Origin: Limihaloglobus sulfuriphilus
Lineage (GTDB): Bacteria; Planctomycetota; Phycisphaerae; Sedimentisphaerales; Sedimentisphaeraceae
Length of the DNA stretch: 64,000 nt
Assembly (NCBI RefSeq): GCF_001999965.1
Contig: NZ_CP019646.1
Location: forward strand, 2,790,001-2,854,000
Reading direction: 5' to 3'
Numbering within the stretch: the stretch's first letter is position 1; every line of letters starts with the position of its first letter. A program made the translations under genes and the position numbers. Of the stretch, positions 51,378 to 61,656 are shown piece after piece. The notes beneath the pieces are model-generated. The model saw only the letters and a list, made by a program, of their open reading frames with translations. It was not told the origin of the DNA and ran no database searches.

Positions 51378-54197
51378 CTAAAAATCCTCTAATAGTTTCT
51401 TGAATGTATCAAGGTGTCTGGTAAAATCGTTCTTTCCCTTATCCACAAAGCAGTGGTATTTGAAATGTTTATTGTATTTTAAAAACTCCTGCTCTACAAA
51501 CTTTTCCTTGGCCTTGAACTCATCGTTGTAGTAGGGCTCTCCCTTTGTTTCAATGATCAGCGCCTTTTCTATGGGTATCGTCTGCCCTTTTTTGTATTTC
51601 CTGTTCTCTTTTCTCCGCAGAATCAGAAAATCGGGGGTGTATCTGCCCCTGGGCGTCTGTATCCAGAAGGACTGCAGCCGCTCGTCTTTGTAGCCGTTAA
51701 AATAGACCTCAAGGTCTTTGAGCTCGCTTAATTTGAGCATTTCAGCCAGTGCGTTCTGTTCAAATTCACTGTCCATTTTATAAGGTACATAATTATAGCT
51801 GATATCCTGCGGGTCGCAGTTGTTTTCATCACCGAAGAAATCTTCCTCTATATTTTTCGGATCATTCGCATAGCCTCTTTTACCGAGTAAATCCCGCTCG
51901 GGTATTCTGGGCATTATTTTATAAACCTTGCCATCAGGGGACACAAGGCTGATTTCTTTATTGCTGCCTTGCCATTCGAGAAGTTCAATCTCTGTTTCCT
52001 GTTCGATCACTTCCTTTGTGTATTCAACCCTGTCCATAAATGAAGATGCTATCATTCTGTTTATACCGCTTATATCAAGATTTGGATTTAATATAAGCCA
52101 CTCCATTTCCTTTTCAATACTGTCGTGTATGGCTCTTAAAGTATCAGCATAGTCCTCAAGCAGGTCCTTTTGTGAAAACAGACCGTAGGTGCACAAAGAC
52201 AGGTTATACATAAAATCATCGAATGAGAAAAGTGCAGTCGCCTCTGCCCTGACATCCGCAACTGCAACCTCTCCTGTAAGACCGCTGGTACCTATCCTGC
52301 CCGATAATATGCTTTTGTCGTAATCGAATGACTTTTTAATACCGGCAAAGCGAAAGGCCACTAATTCCTTTTTTATTTCCGGCGAGCTCTTCTTAACTAT
52401 CCTGTATTTGGTTTCAATCTGTTTGTATTTCAACCTGCCCAGTTTTGGCTTTCTGACCTGCACGTCTATGCTTTGCTCTTTTTTCTCTGAGAGGTCGGTT
52501 ATGGAGAGCTGGTAATTTGCTCTGAGTTCCTTGTCAAGAGTTTCATAGTTATCTGATGACAGGTAAATCAGGGCATTTTCATTAGACGCGTCTGTTACTT
52601 CCCTCAGGCAGCGGCAGGTAGTCTGTAGAACGAAATTCTTTGTGGTTTTCTGACGCGGAAGAACGACCGATGTAAGGCTGCGGCAGTCCCAGCCCTCTGT
52701 ACCCACAGCCACAAGAAGTATGATCCTTTTCTTTGAATACGGCTTATCAAGATTATTGAAGATTGCAAGATTTTCTTTTGGCAGCTGGTACTGCTTGTTT
52801 TTCTTGTCCACTCCCGAATAGTATCTGAAAATCTCATCCTCTCTGCCTTTGCGGTGTTTCTGGTACCAGTTTTGGACTATTGGTAAAATATCTTCATTAA
52901 GTTTCTTTATTGACGGGCAGTAAAAGGCAGCTTTGCTTTTCGTGCCGTTTTCATACTCGACATCATAATCTGAAAAGAAATCTGTTAGTGCCTGTTCTAT
53001 GAATCTGCTTTCCTTTACGCTTACTTTTCGTATATCAGGCTTTTTTAGAAACTTGCCAATGCCGATATTGAGCGGGTAGTTATAAACAATATCCTGTATC
53101 TGGTTGAGGGTGATATTTTTGCCTTCTATTTCAATTTTTGTTTTTACATAGGGCGTGCCCGATAAACCTATTACTGAATTAACGTTGCCGTGTTGGTTTA
53201 GTACGCCTACGGCCTGCCGTAATTTCTTTTCCCCGTTACCGGTAGAGCCGTAGGAATGGTGAACTTCATCGAGAATAACCGTCAGGTTGGGAACCTGTGA
53301 GAGGGCTTCGCGTAATTCGTTGGTTTTCTTTAACTCAGATGCCTTTTTCTCATCATAGTACATGTTTTTGGGGTCAACGTAAATCTGGTCTTCTTCATCG
53401 TATCTTTCAAGAACGACCTTTTCGGCGTTGGTTATAAAAACCGTTCCGAAATCTTTCGATTGTTTTATTCTGTTTACTTTTTCAAGGTTGGGATTATTGC
53501 CGTGCAGTTTATCCTTTCTTTTTGAGCTCAGGCTGTCCAGTATTTCGATGGTAATAACCTGCTTTAGTTTATCCGCTTCCTCTTTCGGTAGTATCCATTC
53601 GGGGTTAAACTCTTTTATAGTTCTAAGTGATGGAAGAATCGCCGTTTTTGAAGCCTGAGGAGCGAATACAACAAAATTGTGTGCGAACCTCCTGTCGTTT
53701 TTAAAAAGACTGGCAAAATATAAATCCAGATAAATAAAGCACGCCATCAAATAAGTTTTACCTGCTCCCATTGGCAGGCTGAAAAGATAATTTGAATAAT
53801 CAAAATTGTGTAATAATTCATCAAGCAGATTGTCCCAGTATATGCCTTCAGGGTCATTAACCAGTTTCTTGTTCAGAGCCTTTAGTTTATTGTCCTGAAA
53901 AAACTGATTGAGGAACTGCGTAACGTAATTCCCTTTGAATGTATAATAATAGTCGTACTCCTGAGCGGTTACGTCGTCATAGAGAATACCTTCCCTGACC
54001 ATATCTGAGAGTCTTTTGTTATTACCGGCAAACTTTATCCACAAATAGGTTTCAATAGCCTCCCGCTGCGGCGGGCGAAGCCGTCCGGCTTCTCCGATGT
54101 GTCTAAGTGTATTGTTTATAAGAGATTGGTTATTCTCCTTCTCTAATTTCACCCATGTTTCTGTTTTACTTCTTATTAGACTGTAAATTGTATTCAT
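51378..54197 (-). CDS. Type III restriction subunit (Res), DEAD-like helicase and nuclease
   Basis: Protein of 939 aa. Helicase motifs: Walker A SLPMGAGKTYLM (about 128-139), Walker B VILDEVHHSYG, and VGTEGWDCRSLTSVVLPRQ. The C-terminus has a PD-(D/E)XK nuclease pattern (TPDFLILRRKEN then LIIETKGEPYY). This is typical of type III Res, which translocates after Mod-specific recognition and cuts DNA. ATG 54197 (MNTIYSLIRSKTE) is preferred; the frame extends upstream to 54275 without a good start. It forms an operon with mod. Confidence 0.9.
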   Translation of the reverse strand: MNTIYSLIRSKTETWVKLEKENNQSLINNTLRHIGEAGRLRPPQREAIETYLWIKFAGNNKRLSDMVREGILYDDVTAQEYDYYYTFKGNYVTQFLNQFFQDNKLKALNKKLVNDPEGIYWDNLLDELLHNFDYSNYLFSLPMGAGKTYLMACFIYLDLYFASLFKNDRRFAHNFVVFAPQASKTAILPSLRTIKEFNPEWILPKEEADKLKQVITIEILDSLSSKRKDKLHGNNPNLEKVNRIKQSKDFGTVFITNAEKVVLERYDEEDQIYVDPKNMYYDEKKASELKKTNELREALSQVPNLTVILDEVHHSYGSTGNGEKKLRQAVGVLNQHGNVNSVIGLSGTPYVKTKIEIEGKNITLNQIQDIVYNYPLNIGIGKFLKKPDIRKVSVKESRFIEQALTDFFSDYDVEYENGTKSKAAFYCPSIKKLNEDILPIVQNWYQKHRKGREDEIFRYYSGVDKKNKQYQLPKENLAIFNNLDKPYSKKRIILLVAVGTEGWDCRSLTSVVLPRQKTTKNFVLQTTCRCLREVTDASNENALIYLSSDNYETLDKELRANYQLSITDLSEKKEQSIDVQVRKPKLGRLKYKQIETKYRIVKKSSPEIKKELVAFRFAGIKKSFDYDKSILSGRIGTSGLTGEVAVADVRAEATALFSFDDFMYNLSLCTYGLFSQKDLLEDYADTLRAIHDSIEKEMEWLILNPNLDISGINRMIASSFMDRVEYTKEVIEQETEIELLEWQGSNKEISLVSPDGKVYKIMPRIPERDLLGKRGYANDPKNIEEDFFGDENNCDPQDISYNYVPYKMDSEFEQNALAEMLKLSELKDLEVYFNGYKDERLQSFWIQTPRGRYTPDFLILRRKENRKYKKGQTIPIEKALIIETKGEPYYNDEFKAKEKFVEQEFLKYNKHFKYHCFVDKGKNDFTRHLDTFKKLLEDF

Positions 54198-54735
54198 TAA
54201 GAATTGCCTGTTGTTATTTTTTATATTACAAGTAACAGTGTTGATTCGGTTTCTTCTTAGAACCTTTGGGGACATGAGAGGAGCTTGACGCTTTTACCTT
54301 ATAAGTCATTGCAAATAAATATTTTATATAGAGTTTCAACACAAAGTCATCCTTTGAAATATCTTGTTTTGTTGTTGTGCTTAACTTTATCATGTAATAA
54401 ATAGTTTGTCAAATTAAATCGCTGGGCCTTCGAACATCAGATCTGCGTTTTTTCATAGTGGTATTTTGGACATATCTCTCAACTAATTTTTACAACAAAA
54501 CTTGCGTCTCTACCGGCGGCTTATACGGTAAAACATTAGATCGCAACATAGCTAAACAAAACACTCTTCTGCCATCTTCTCTCGCTGCCGCGTCAAATAA
54601 CGGGAGTAACTTAGAGTTTCCCCTTGAATCGGCTTTTTATCGCATTATAATTAGCAGGGTATGAAAATTTGAAAAACGAGAACCGGTTTTATGTCTCTCT
54701 GGTTCTTTAACGAGCACATTCGAAAGGGAATTGCC
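54198..54735. other. Intergenic region between divergent res and GH172 genes
   Basis: About 540 bases, AT-rich, holding the divergent promoters of the restriction operon and the GH172 gene. A 68-codon plus-strand frame (54458-54664) has no ribosome-binding site or recognisable product. I see no RNA gene or strong repeat. Confidence 0.4.
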
Positions 54736-57258
54736 ATGACCTGTAAAAGATGTATTTTGATGTTAATTGTGCTGACCCTGAGCGGCTCACTTCTTGCTCA
54801 GGTTAACTTTAGCAGTTTGGTTGAAGAAATGACCGACCTTGACAGGCTGGCGGATTTTTCTACCGCGAACTACAAAACAGTCCAGTATTCATCTTATGAC
54901 AGGCGGTCCGATACTCCCAACGGCCCCGGCTGGTACGAAAATTCGGACGGTTTCGGCGGTGAGCCGATACCGGGCTTCGAGGCAGTTATCAGAGAGCCGG
55001 ATAAGGACGGCATCGGCCAGTATCTGGTCTGCGACATCAAGGGCCCCGGCGCACTGGTGAGGTTCTGGGCCGCTGACAGCGCCGTTAAAGGCCAGGTGGA
55101 GATGTATATAGACGGCAGTGACGAGCCGGTTTTTGACGGCAAGGGTCTGGATTTCTTCCATAACACAGCGAGCTGGTATGCACGCAAAAACGGTATTGAC
55201 GAGGCTCTTTTCAAAGGTACGTTTGAGCAAAGAGACGCGGTATATTTCCCCATTCCATTCGCCCGCAGCTGCCGCGTGGTCTATACCGGCAATACCAAAG
55301 ATATGCATTTCTATCATCTCCAGGCGAGGCTTTACGGGCCGGGGACAAAAGTTGAGAGCTTTAAACCGGATGACATAAAAACAAACCTCGATCTGATTGA
55401 AAAAACTGCCGCGGTGCTCAGATCACCATCGCAAAATTATAAATATGATTCAGACAAAGCCGAGAGCTTCAGCGAAACCGCAGAACCCGGAACAAATAAA
55501 CTTATCTGGGAAGCCAAAGGCGGCGGCATGATTGAAAAGCTAACATTAAAGCTGGATTCTACAGACACTTACGAATCTCTCAGAAACACCCTGCTCTATA
55601 TAAGATTTGATGATTATGTCATACCGCAGGTGCAGTCTCCTGTGGGTGATTTTTTCGGCTCGGGACCGGGGATTGTGCCGTATGACTCCCTGCCCTTTAC
55701 CGTTGACGGCGACGGGACGATGACCTGCCGCCTGCCGATGCCCTTTGAAAGCAGCGCAAAGATTTATATCCATAATCTCGGCAGCCGCGACGTAGAGATC
55801 ACCGGCGGCCTGCTGTTAAAGGATATAGAGTGGGATTCGGACATGCAGCATTTCTACGCCAGATGGCGTGTTGACCATGATTTGATCAGTAACGATCCGA
55901 GTTTGAGAGATCTGCCGTTCCTGTGCGCACGGGGCAGGGGCAGATATGTCGGAACCTCTGTGGTAGTCAATAATCCCAATCCAATCCCGGGTTTTGGCGG
56001 CTGTTGGTGGGGCGAGGGCGACGAAAAGGTCTTTGTTGATGATGACCGCCTGCCTTCCATTTTCGGCACAGGAAGCGAAGATTATTTCAATTATTCCTGG
56101 TGTTCGACCCAGCTGTTTGAATATGCCTACGCCGCCCAGCCGCGTGTTGACGGGCCGGGCAACAGGGGTTTCACCAACAATATAAGATGGCATATCTTCG
56201 ATGATATACCGTTCAATAATAATATCTTCTTCTACATTGAATTACTCACGCACGAACGCACTGAGGGGATTTCATACGCCCGGCAGAGCTATTTTTACGG
56301 AAATGACATTGTAGATGACCATATTTCCATAACGCCGGCGGATACCGTGAGGCCGGTTATAAAACCCTGGAAACCTGAAGCAAGATTCAATTTCAGCAAT
56401 ACGGAGTTTCTCCAGGCCGAACATATTGCCGCTGCAAAAGGCGGGGATATTACAATAGAATCCGATCCGCTATGGGCAGGCGGCGAGCTTGTCTGTTTCA
56501 ACCCGAAAACGGAAGATGACGCCCTGAAGCTCAGGTTCAGCGTAGAAAAAGCCGGTGAGTACAGGATTTATATCGCCGCAAAACACAGCCGGTATTCAGG
56601 GACTCTTACAGCCTCGGTTGAGTCTAAAACACTGATCATGGACGGCAAAGAGCAGGTCAACCTGTTCCTCGACTCCACCGTTAGCTCACGTGTGCTGCGG
56701 CCGGAACCGGTAACGCTGTTTTCCGGTGAGCACACGATAACTTTCAAGGGTAAGGGCGGCGAGATCGGAATCGACTTTATCGGGCTCCAACTGCTCAGAC
56801 GGATACCCGATGCCTCCCAGCCGTTTATACCATTCCAGGAAGCCGAGGGCATGAAAGTTACATCTACCTCTGAGAGCCTTGCTTACAGCCTGCAAAGCGA
56901 TGAGGGGCTGGGCGTTGACTTCTCCGGCGACGCGCATCTCTGGATCAGGTTCACAGAACCGGGTCAATGGCTGGACATGGACATCTTATCTAATGTATCG
57001 GGCAGTTACAGCGGCGAGATACAGCTCACCAAGGCCGCTGATTACGGCATAGTGGAGATTTATTTTAACGGTGACAAACTCACACAAGCGGACTGCTATG
57101 TAACCACCGGAATAAAAACCCAGATTATACGGCTTGAAAAAATGCACTTCAACAAGGGCAATAATACCATGAAAATCAAAGTTAAAAACAAGAACCCCGA
57201 TTCAGCCGGCTATTTTGCTGGATTTGATTATCTCAAAATAAATGAAAATCCGCTGTAA
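54736..57258 (+). CDS. Secreted DUF2961/GH172-family protein
   Basis: Protein of 840 aa. The signal peptide (MTCKRCILMLIVLTLSGSLLAQ) is followed by a DUF2961 domain (about 30-520) with PGALVRFWAADS, GGWWGEGDEKVFVDDD-like segment and the diagnostic LPSIFGTGSEDYFNYSW. About 300 C-terminal residues include beta-rich carbohydrate-binding-like modules (GEYRIYIAAKHSRYSGTL; GIVEIYFNGDKL). GH172 members cleave difructose or difructofuranose/arabinofuranose linkages. It probably degrades a fructan- or arabinan-like glycan. ATG 54736 has AAAGGGA upstream. Confidence 0.88.
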   Translation: MTCKRCILMLIVLTLSGSLLAQVNFSSLVEEMTDLDRLADFSTANYKTVQYSSYDRRSDTPNGPGWYENSDGFGGEPIPGFEAVIREPDKDGIGQYLVCDIKGPGALVRFWAADSAVKGQVEMYIDGSDEPVFDGKGLDFFHNTASWYARKNGIDEALFKGTFEQRDAVYFPIPFARSCRVVYTGNTKDMHFYHLQARLYGPGTKVESFKPDDIKTNLDLIEKTAAVLRSPSQNYKYDSDKAESFSETAEPGTNKLIWEAKGGGMIEKLTLKLDSTDTYESLRNTLLYIRFDDYVIPQVQSPVGDFFGSGPGIVPYDSLPFTVDGDGTMTCRLPMPFESSAKIYIHNLGSRDVEITGGLLLKDIEWDSDMQHFYARWRVDHDLISNDPSLRDLPFLCARGRGRYVGTSVVVNNPNPIPGFGGCWWGEGDEKVFVDDDRLPSIFGTGSEDYFNYSWCSTQLFEYAYAAQPRVDGPGNRGFTNNIRWHIFDDIPFNNNIFFYIELLTHERTEGISYARQSYFYGNDIVDDHISITPADTVRPVIKPWKPEARFNFSNTEFLQAEHIAAAKGGDITIESDPLWAGGELVCFNPKTEDDALKLRFSVEKAGEYRIYIAAKHSRYSGTLTASVESKTLIMDGKEQVNLFLDSTVSSRVLRPEPVTLFSGEHTITFKGKGGEIGIDFIGLQLLRRIPDASQPFIPFQEAEGMKVTSTSESLAYSLQSDEGLGVDFSGDAHLWIRFTEPGQWLDMDILSNVSGSYSGEIQLTKAADYGIVEIYFNGDKLTQADCYVTTGIKTQIIRLEKMHFNKGNNTMKIKVKNKNPDSAGYFAGFDYLKINENPL

Positions 57259-57355
57259 AGCTGCAAATTAGCGAGTAAAAAATTTATTCGCTGCCTTTCA
57301 TTATTAACCAGGACAGAAATCATATAGTGCACTGTAATTGCCGCCGGTTATTCGG

Positions 57356-59149
57356 TTAAGCGTTTATCCGCAGTCTTTTCCAGGCGTTTATGAGCAGTAC
57401 GGCCGCCGCGGCAGAAACCAGAGTGAGGATCACTGCCGGCGTGTAGTTACCGTAGATCCAGTATCCCGTTGCAAACAAAGCTCCGTAAGTGGTGGTGCAG
57501 CCGAAGAACATACACAAAATACCGACGGGCAGATCCCATCCCTTATCGTCTGTATCAACGGGCTGGTTCTCTGCGCGGGCGTTTTCAACGACTGCCCGCC
57601 AGCCGGGGCCGCCGGGTTTTACAAGTCGGTAAAACGACCTTAGTGTTTCTTTTTCGCTCGGCCGGGTCAAGAATGTTACGATAAGCCATGAAGCGGTTGT
57701 CAGAGCTACACCTGTTACAAGCCTCTGCCAGCTCTCTAATTGCGGCAGCGGGGTATGTGAGTGTATGAATGTAAAATAACAGGCTATCAAAAATGAAACC
57801 GCCATAGCGGTTATTTCACTCAGAGCGTTGATCCGCCACCAGAACCACCGAAGTATAAACAGCAAACCTGTGCCGGCACCAATCTGCAGGAGCAGATCGA
57901 AGGCCTGTTTTGCGTTTTCCAGAAGCGGCGCCAGCGCACACGCGGCTATCATAAGCAGCAGCGTGCAGATACGCCCCATACGGACGAGCTGTTTTTCTGT
58001 GGCGTTTGGGTTTATGAACCTGCGGTAGAAGTCATTTACAATGTATGATGAGCCCAGGTTGAGGTGAGTCGATATCGTGGACATGTACGCGGCAATCAGC
58101 GATGCCAGGACAAGCCCCAAAAGGCCGGCGGGTAAAAAGGTCAGCATCGCCGGATACGCCATGTCATTGCGCACTACCGAAGGGTTTACATTGGGAAATG
58201 CATCCCGCAGCGACTGAAGATCCGGAAATACCAGCAGAGAAGACAGGGCAACTATTATCCACGGCCACGGACGCAGGGCGTAGTGGGCAATGTTAAAAAA
58301 GAGTGTTGCCCAGACGGCGTGTTTTTCATTCTTTGCCGAAAGCATTCTCTGCACGAGATATCCGCCGCCGCCGGGCTCGGCTCCGGGATACCAGACGCTC
58401 CACCACTGGACCGCAAGCGGGATTATAAAGACCGAAACCAGAAGGCCTGTATCGGAAAAATCCGGCAGGATGCTCAGCTTGTCGGTGATTTCGGGATTTG
58501 TTATCAGGTTGGACAGACTGCCGACAGCCTGGTGTCCGAGAGCGTGCTTTGCCGCCATGACAGCACCAAACATAGCGATTCCGAACTGGAAAAAATCTGT
58601 GATTAAAACACCGGTCAGGCCCCCGAGCATACTATAGGAGACAGTAACAACCGCGGCGATAGTTACGGTCTCAAAAGGCGAGAGATTGAGCATTACAGCA
58701 CCGATTTTTATCGCGGCAAGTGTTACCGTAGCCATTATGACCACATTGAAAAAAATGCCCAGATAGATTGCCCGAAAGCCGCGGAGAAAGGCGGCTGTCC
58801 TGCCGCTGTAACGGAGTTCATAAAACTCGACATCTGTCATCACTCCCGACCTTCTCCAGAGCTTGGCATATACGAAAACCGTCAGCATTCCGGTAAGCAA
58901 AAAAGCCCACCACGCCCAGTTGCCCGACACGCCGTTTTGCCGGACTATATCGGTTACAAGGTTGGGTGTATCGGTGGAAAAAGTGGTTGCCACCATAGAA
59001 ACTCCCAGCAGCCACCAGGGCATATTACGGCCGGAAAGGAAAAAACTTGAGGCACTTTTGCCGGCTTTCCGGGAAACCAAAACGCCGACAATCAATGACA
59101 ACAGAAAGAAACCAAAAATACTGACCCAGTCAATCATTTGCAGCTGCAT
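57356..59149 (-). CDS. Sodium:solute symporter (SSS family)
   Basis: Protein of 597 aa with about 14 membrane segments. It starts at MQLQMIDWVSIFGFFLL, with the SSS signature region SSFFLSGRNMPWWLLGVSMVATTFSTDTPNLV. A long hydrophilic C-terminal loop (about 510-545) precedes two last membrane segments. These transporters couple Na+ to uptake of sugars, amino acids or organic acids; next to the GH172 gene a sugar or sugar derivative is most likely. It is convergent with the GH172 gene. Confidence 0.92.
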   Translation of the reverse strand: MQLQMIDWVSIFGFFLLSLIVGVLVSRKAGKSASSFFLSGRNMPWWLLGVSMVATTFSTDTPNLVTDIVRQNGVSGNWAWWAFLLTGMLTVFVYAKLWRRSGVMTDVEFYELRYSGRTAAFLRGFRAIYLGIFFNVVIMATVTLAAIKIGAVMLNLSPFETVTIAAVVTVSYSMLGGLTGVLITDFFQFGIAMFGAVMAAKHALGHQAVGSLSNLITNPEITDKLSILPDFSDTGLLVSVFIIPLAVQWWSVWYPGAEPGGGGYLVQRMLSAKNEKHAVWATLFFNIAHYALRPWPWIIVALSSLLVFPDLQSLRDAFPNVNPSVVRNDMAYPAMLTFLPAGLLGLVLASLIAAYMSTISTHLNLGSSYIVNDFYRRFINPNATEKQLVRMGRICTLLLMIAACALAPLLENAKQAFDLLLQIGAGTGLLFILRWFWWRINALSEITAMAVSFLIACYFTFIHSHTPLPQLESWQRLVTGVALTTASWLIVTFLTRPSEKETLRSFYRLVKPGGPGWRAVVENARAENQPVDTDDKGWDLPVGILCMFFGCTTTYGALFATGYWIYGNYTPAVILTLVSAAAAVLLINAWKRLRINA

Positions 59150-59343
59150 GAGTTACAATCCTTTAGAAAAATTCACTCTAATCCTTGAAATTCCGTTTTA
59201 GATTATAACCTTTTCCGGATGCTTGTTCAAGCAATAACACCTGCTAATTTGAGCCGTAAGCACAGTTTTATTGCAAGACAGATAAGAGAACTTGCCATGC
59301 TTTTGTTATTATTGTCTAAAAAACGCACAGGGCGGGCAATATC

Positions 59344-60156
59344 CTATTCCTCATCGGCCTCTTCTAAGACTGCAAGTATTTTGCTGAATGCATTACGTAC
59401 TTCAGAAAAATCAGTGAGATCAACAGTGAATCTGCTGTCTGCATTACTGCTTGAACTTACATGGCCCTCTGCAAACAAAATGTTGACTATTTGCAGTCTG
59501 TGATGTGTTCGCGGCCTGACATTAAAAGCGGCCAGACTCTCAGGACACAGAAACTGCGTATCCATTACCAGGGCACGAACAGGGCGATTGTTTCGGTTCT
59601 TCCCCAAACTGGAAAGCGGCACACGAATCGGCGCAGGGTCTGCGGCACTGTCAAACAGGCGTGTCGTGGATGCGTGTCGATAATAATAACTGCATTGAGA
59701 CTGCGAGGTGCCGACTTTTTCCAGCTCGGCCTCGGCTGAAACGGACTGATCCGAAGCCGGACAGAAAACAACCTTAGACTGTGTGGATAAATAACGGGAC
59801 AAAAGCAGCCCCAGACCTACCGGCCGGCCGTCCCTTAGCGAAATCAGGCTGGTAGGCGTTCCGGTTGACGGATAAAAATCCGCCGGTGATAAAAATGGCG
59901 GAGCTTTGGGCCCCAGAGGGATACTGCCGTTATAATCCATTGAATACATGTGAATAGCCTTGCCCGTCTGACTGAGGTTTGATATGCAGACAGCTTTTCT
60001 GGCGGACGATCTCGCGGAATTTAACACAGGAAGCAATATACTCATAAGAAGAGAGATAACAACTATAACCACGAGCATCTCGATGAGAGTAAACCCGCAG
60101 CGCGGACGGCCATAACCATACGTGCCTCCGGAATCGGAATGATTTATTTCTCTCAT
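59344..60156 (-). CDS. Prepilin-type N-terminal cleavage/methylation domain protein
   Basis: Protein of 270 aa. The type IV pilin-like signal RCGFTLIEMLVVIVVISLLMS is at about residues 19-39 (cleavage after Gly21), followed by the long helix. A C-terminal ILFAEGHVSS segment corresponds to the H-x9-DG-type region (usually LFADGHV) of the large planctomycete pseudopilin family. The family may form surface or secretion fibres; individual functions are unknown. It lies 82 bases downstream of the dockerin-like gene on the same strand. Confidence 0.88.
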   Translation of the reverse strand: MREINHSDSGGTYGYGRPRCGFTLIEMLVVIVVISLLMSILLPVLNSARSSARKAVCISNLSQTGKAIHMYSMDYNGSIPLGPKAPPFLSPADFYPSTGTPTSLISLRDGRPVGLGLLLSRYLSTQSKVVFCPASDQSVSAEAELEKVGTSQSQCSYYYRHASTTRLFDSAADPAPIRVPLSSLGKNRNNRPVRALVMDTQFLCPESLAAFNVRPRTHHRLQIVNILFAEGHVSSSSNADSRFTVDLTDFSEVRNAFSKILAVLEEADEE

Positions 60157-60238
60157 CTATAAGAAACCAGCTTAGCAGCCTTAGCCAGATTACCAATGGC
60201 TGCTGTTTTTATATTGATCAGTTCATTTTACAGGGAGA

Positions 60239-61084
60239 TTACCGGCAAACGTTTTCCAGCCAGTAGCCGGCAAATATTTCCATATCTTCTGCGCTTACAC
60301 ACCCCTCATCTGTCAAATCAGTTGATGCGTCTGAGCAGGACAGCCAATTTTGAGCCATCAAAGCGAAATCTTCCATATCTACAAAACAGTCTGAACTGAA
60401 ATCAGGTGAAACCGCCGTCAACCTGAAATTGTCTAAATCCCAATAGCCCCCTGCGCGTCCGGACTCCGGATCAAGGTCATCAGGAAAAACAAGTGTAGAT
60501 ACTAACTGCACCCCAATACTCTTGCCCGCCCAGGGGTCACCTTCTTTTACGGGCGGAATCTCAACAACAATATCATTGAAATGCTTGATGTATCCCGAGC
60601 TCAAATCGTAAGAATAAGCTGTTGAATCTATCGCCACTTTATTATCCTCTGCATCACGGTAGTAGAGCCGCAATTCAATAGGGACATCGTCTTTCATGTT
60701 TCCCCCGCCGCCAATTATACCGACCTTGAGCCGATAAATCCTGCCGATTTGAAAAACAGCTTCCAGATCCTGGAATAATTCAACTTGAGGAACGGCAAAC
60801 AGCCATGCCGCCTGATTCCCGTCACAGTTGTCGATATGGGCGGGATCTTCGGACCCTACATTCCGGAAAAAACCTGTAAGCTGCTCCCAGTAATACCCGC
60901 CGCTCTCATCATACCACCAGGGTTTGGGTGCATCTTGCCACTCGGATATATTGGGATCTGCAAATTCAGTCTCAGGCATCTCAAAAGAAGCGTTGGGGAT
61001 ATTTACCAACTCAGCCTGTAATATACTGCCCAAAAAAAACATCAAAATGAGGGCAAATGCTGCTCTATTAAAAAATAATTTCAT
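60239..61084 (-). CDS. Secreted protein with C-terminal dockerin-like repeat
   Basis: Protein of 281 aa. Signal peptide (about 1-24, cleaved near LQAE). The middle region (LVNIPNASFEMPETEF ... YWDLDNFRLTAVSP) is a beta-sandwich, carbohydrate-binding-like domain. The C-terminus (DFSSDCFVDMEDFALMAQNW ... CVSAEDMEIFAGYWLENVC) has two calcium-loop/helix repeats like dockerin type I. It probably binds glycans or assembles with cohesin-like partners at the cell surface. Operon with the prepilin-like gene is likely. Confidence 0.72.
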   Translation of the reverse strand: MKLFFNRAAFALILMFFLGSILQAELVNIPNASFEMPETEFADPNISEWQDAPKPWWYDESGGYYWEQLTGFFRNVGSEDPAHIDNCDGNQAAWLFAVPQVELFQDLEAVFQIGRIYRLKVGIIGGGGNMKDDVPIELRLYYRDAEDNKVAIDSTAYSYDLSSGYIKHFNDIVVEIPPVKEGDPWAGKSIGVQLVSTLVFPDDLDPESGRAGGYWDLDNFRLTAVSPDFSSDCFVDMEDFALMAQNWLSCSDASTDLTDEGCVSAEDMEIFAGYWLENVCR

Positions 61085-61376
61085 TATTTATTTCCTTTCA
61101 AAATCCAAGTATAAAAAAAAACGTCCAGTCGTCAGTTAATACCTTCTGCTCTCTCACATTACTGTTGAGTATAAACCTTGTTCTGTCTGACGGGACAAAA
61201 TTTGTTTGACAACCATCGCCGCATCAGAAGGGTTTAGCGATCACTGGTTATCATGCTTTATCCAACAGTATATCAAGCCATGTAAATTGTCAATCTATAT
61301 TTACCAGAATTTGTCTGGCAGACATTTTCCGCATCCAATATTATTGAGTTACTTTAGGTCTGTCGAGGTTTCAAAA

Positions 61377-61403
61377 AAAGCCCCCGTGTGCGTCGGGGGC
61401 TTT
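61377..61403. terminator. Bidirectional terminator-like hairpin
   Basis: AAAGCCCCC/GGGGGCTTT with a 9-base loop, T-run on one side and A-run on the other, so it could work on either strand. It lies between the dockerin-like gene's upstream region and the PEP-CTERM gene's downstream region. Confidence 0.75.
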
Positions 61404-61553
61404 CTATTTGAAGAAGAAGACAATCTTATCGATTTTTGTTACCGATTGGTATTTTGCTCGTTTACGTTTTTCTTCTCTTTTAAGGTCTTCTTCCAGGCTG
61501 ATAATCTCTAAATCTGCAATCTCAATTCTTCTGCTCTCCGCCTTCTACTTTCC

Positions 61554-61574
61554 ACTCTCTACTCTCTACTCTCT
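61554..61574. repeat. Heptanucleotide tandem repeat ACTCTCT x3
   Basis: Three perfect 7-base units. Same unit length as the repeats at 15800, 63725 and 63786. Confidence 0.7.
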
Positions 61575-61625
61575 AAAACAGAGGCCGGGGATTTTCGGCT
61601 CCCCGGCGGGCCGTGGTTTTATCTT

Positions 61626-61646
61626 AAAAGGCTCTCGCGGCCTTTT
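61626..61646 (-). terminator. Terminator hairpin after the first PEP-CTERM gene
   Basis: AAAAGGC/GCCTTTT with a 7-base loop, 10 bases after the stop codon of the PEP-CTERM gene on the minus strand; the T-rich side is provided by the stem. Confidence 0.6.
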
Positions 61647-61656
61647 GTTATTCTGG

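Larger units (their letters stand above)
61085..61625. other. Intergenic region between secreted-protein genes
   Basis: About 540 bases that hold a GC-rich terminator (61377-61403), a 7-base tandem repeat (61554-61574) and another hairpin-rich segment (GGCCGGGGATTTTCGGCTCC, then CCGGCGGGCC). No gene or RNA was recognised. Confidence 0.4.

Noticed and set aside
54458-54664. 68-codon frame upstream of the GH172 gene
   Set aside because: GTG start without ribosome-binding site, in AT-rich promoter DNA, no recognisable product.
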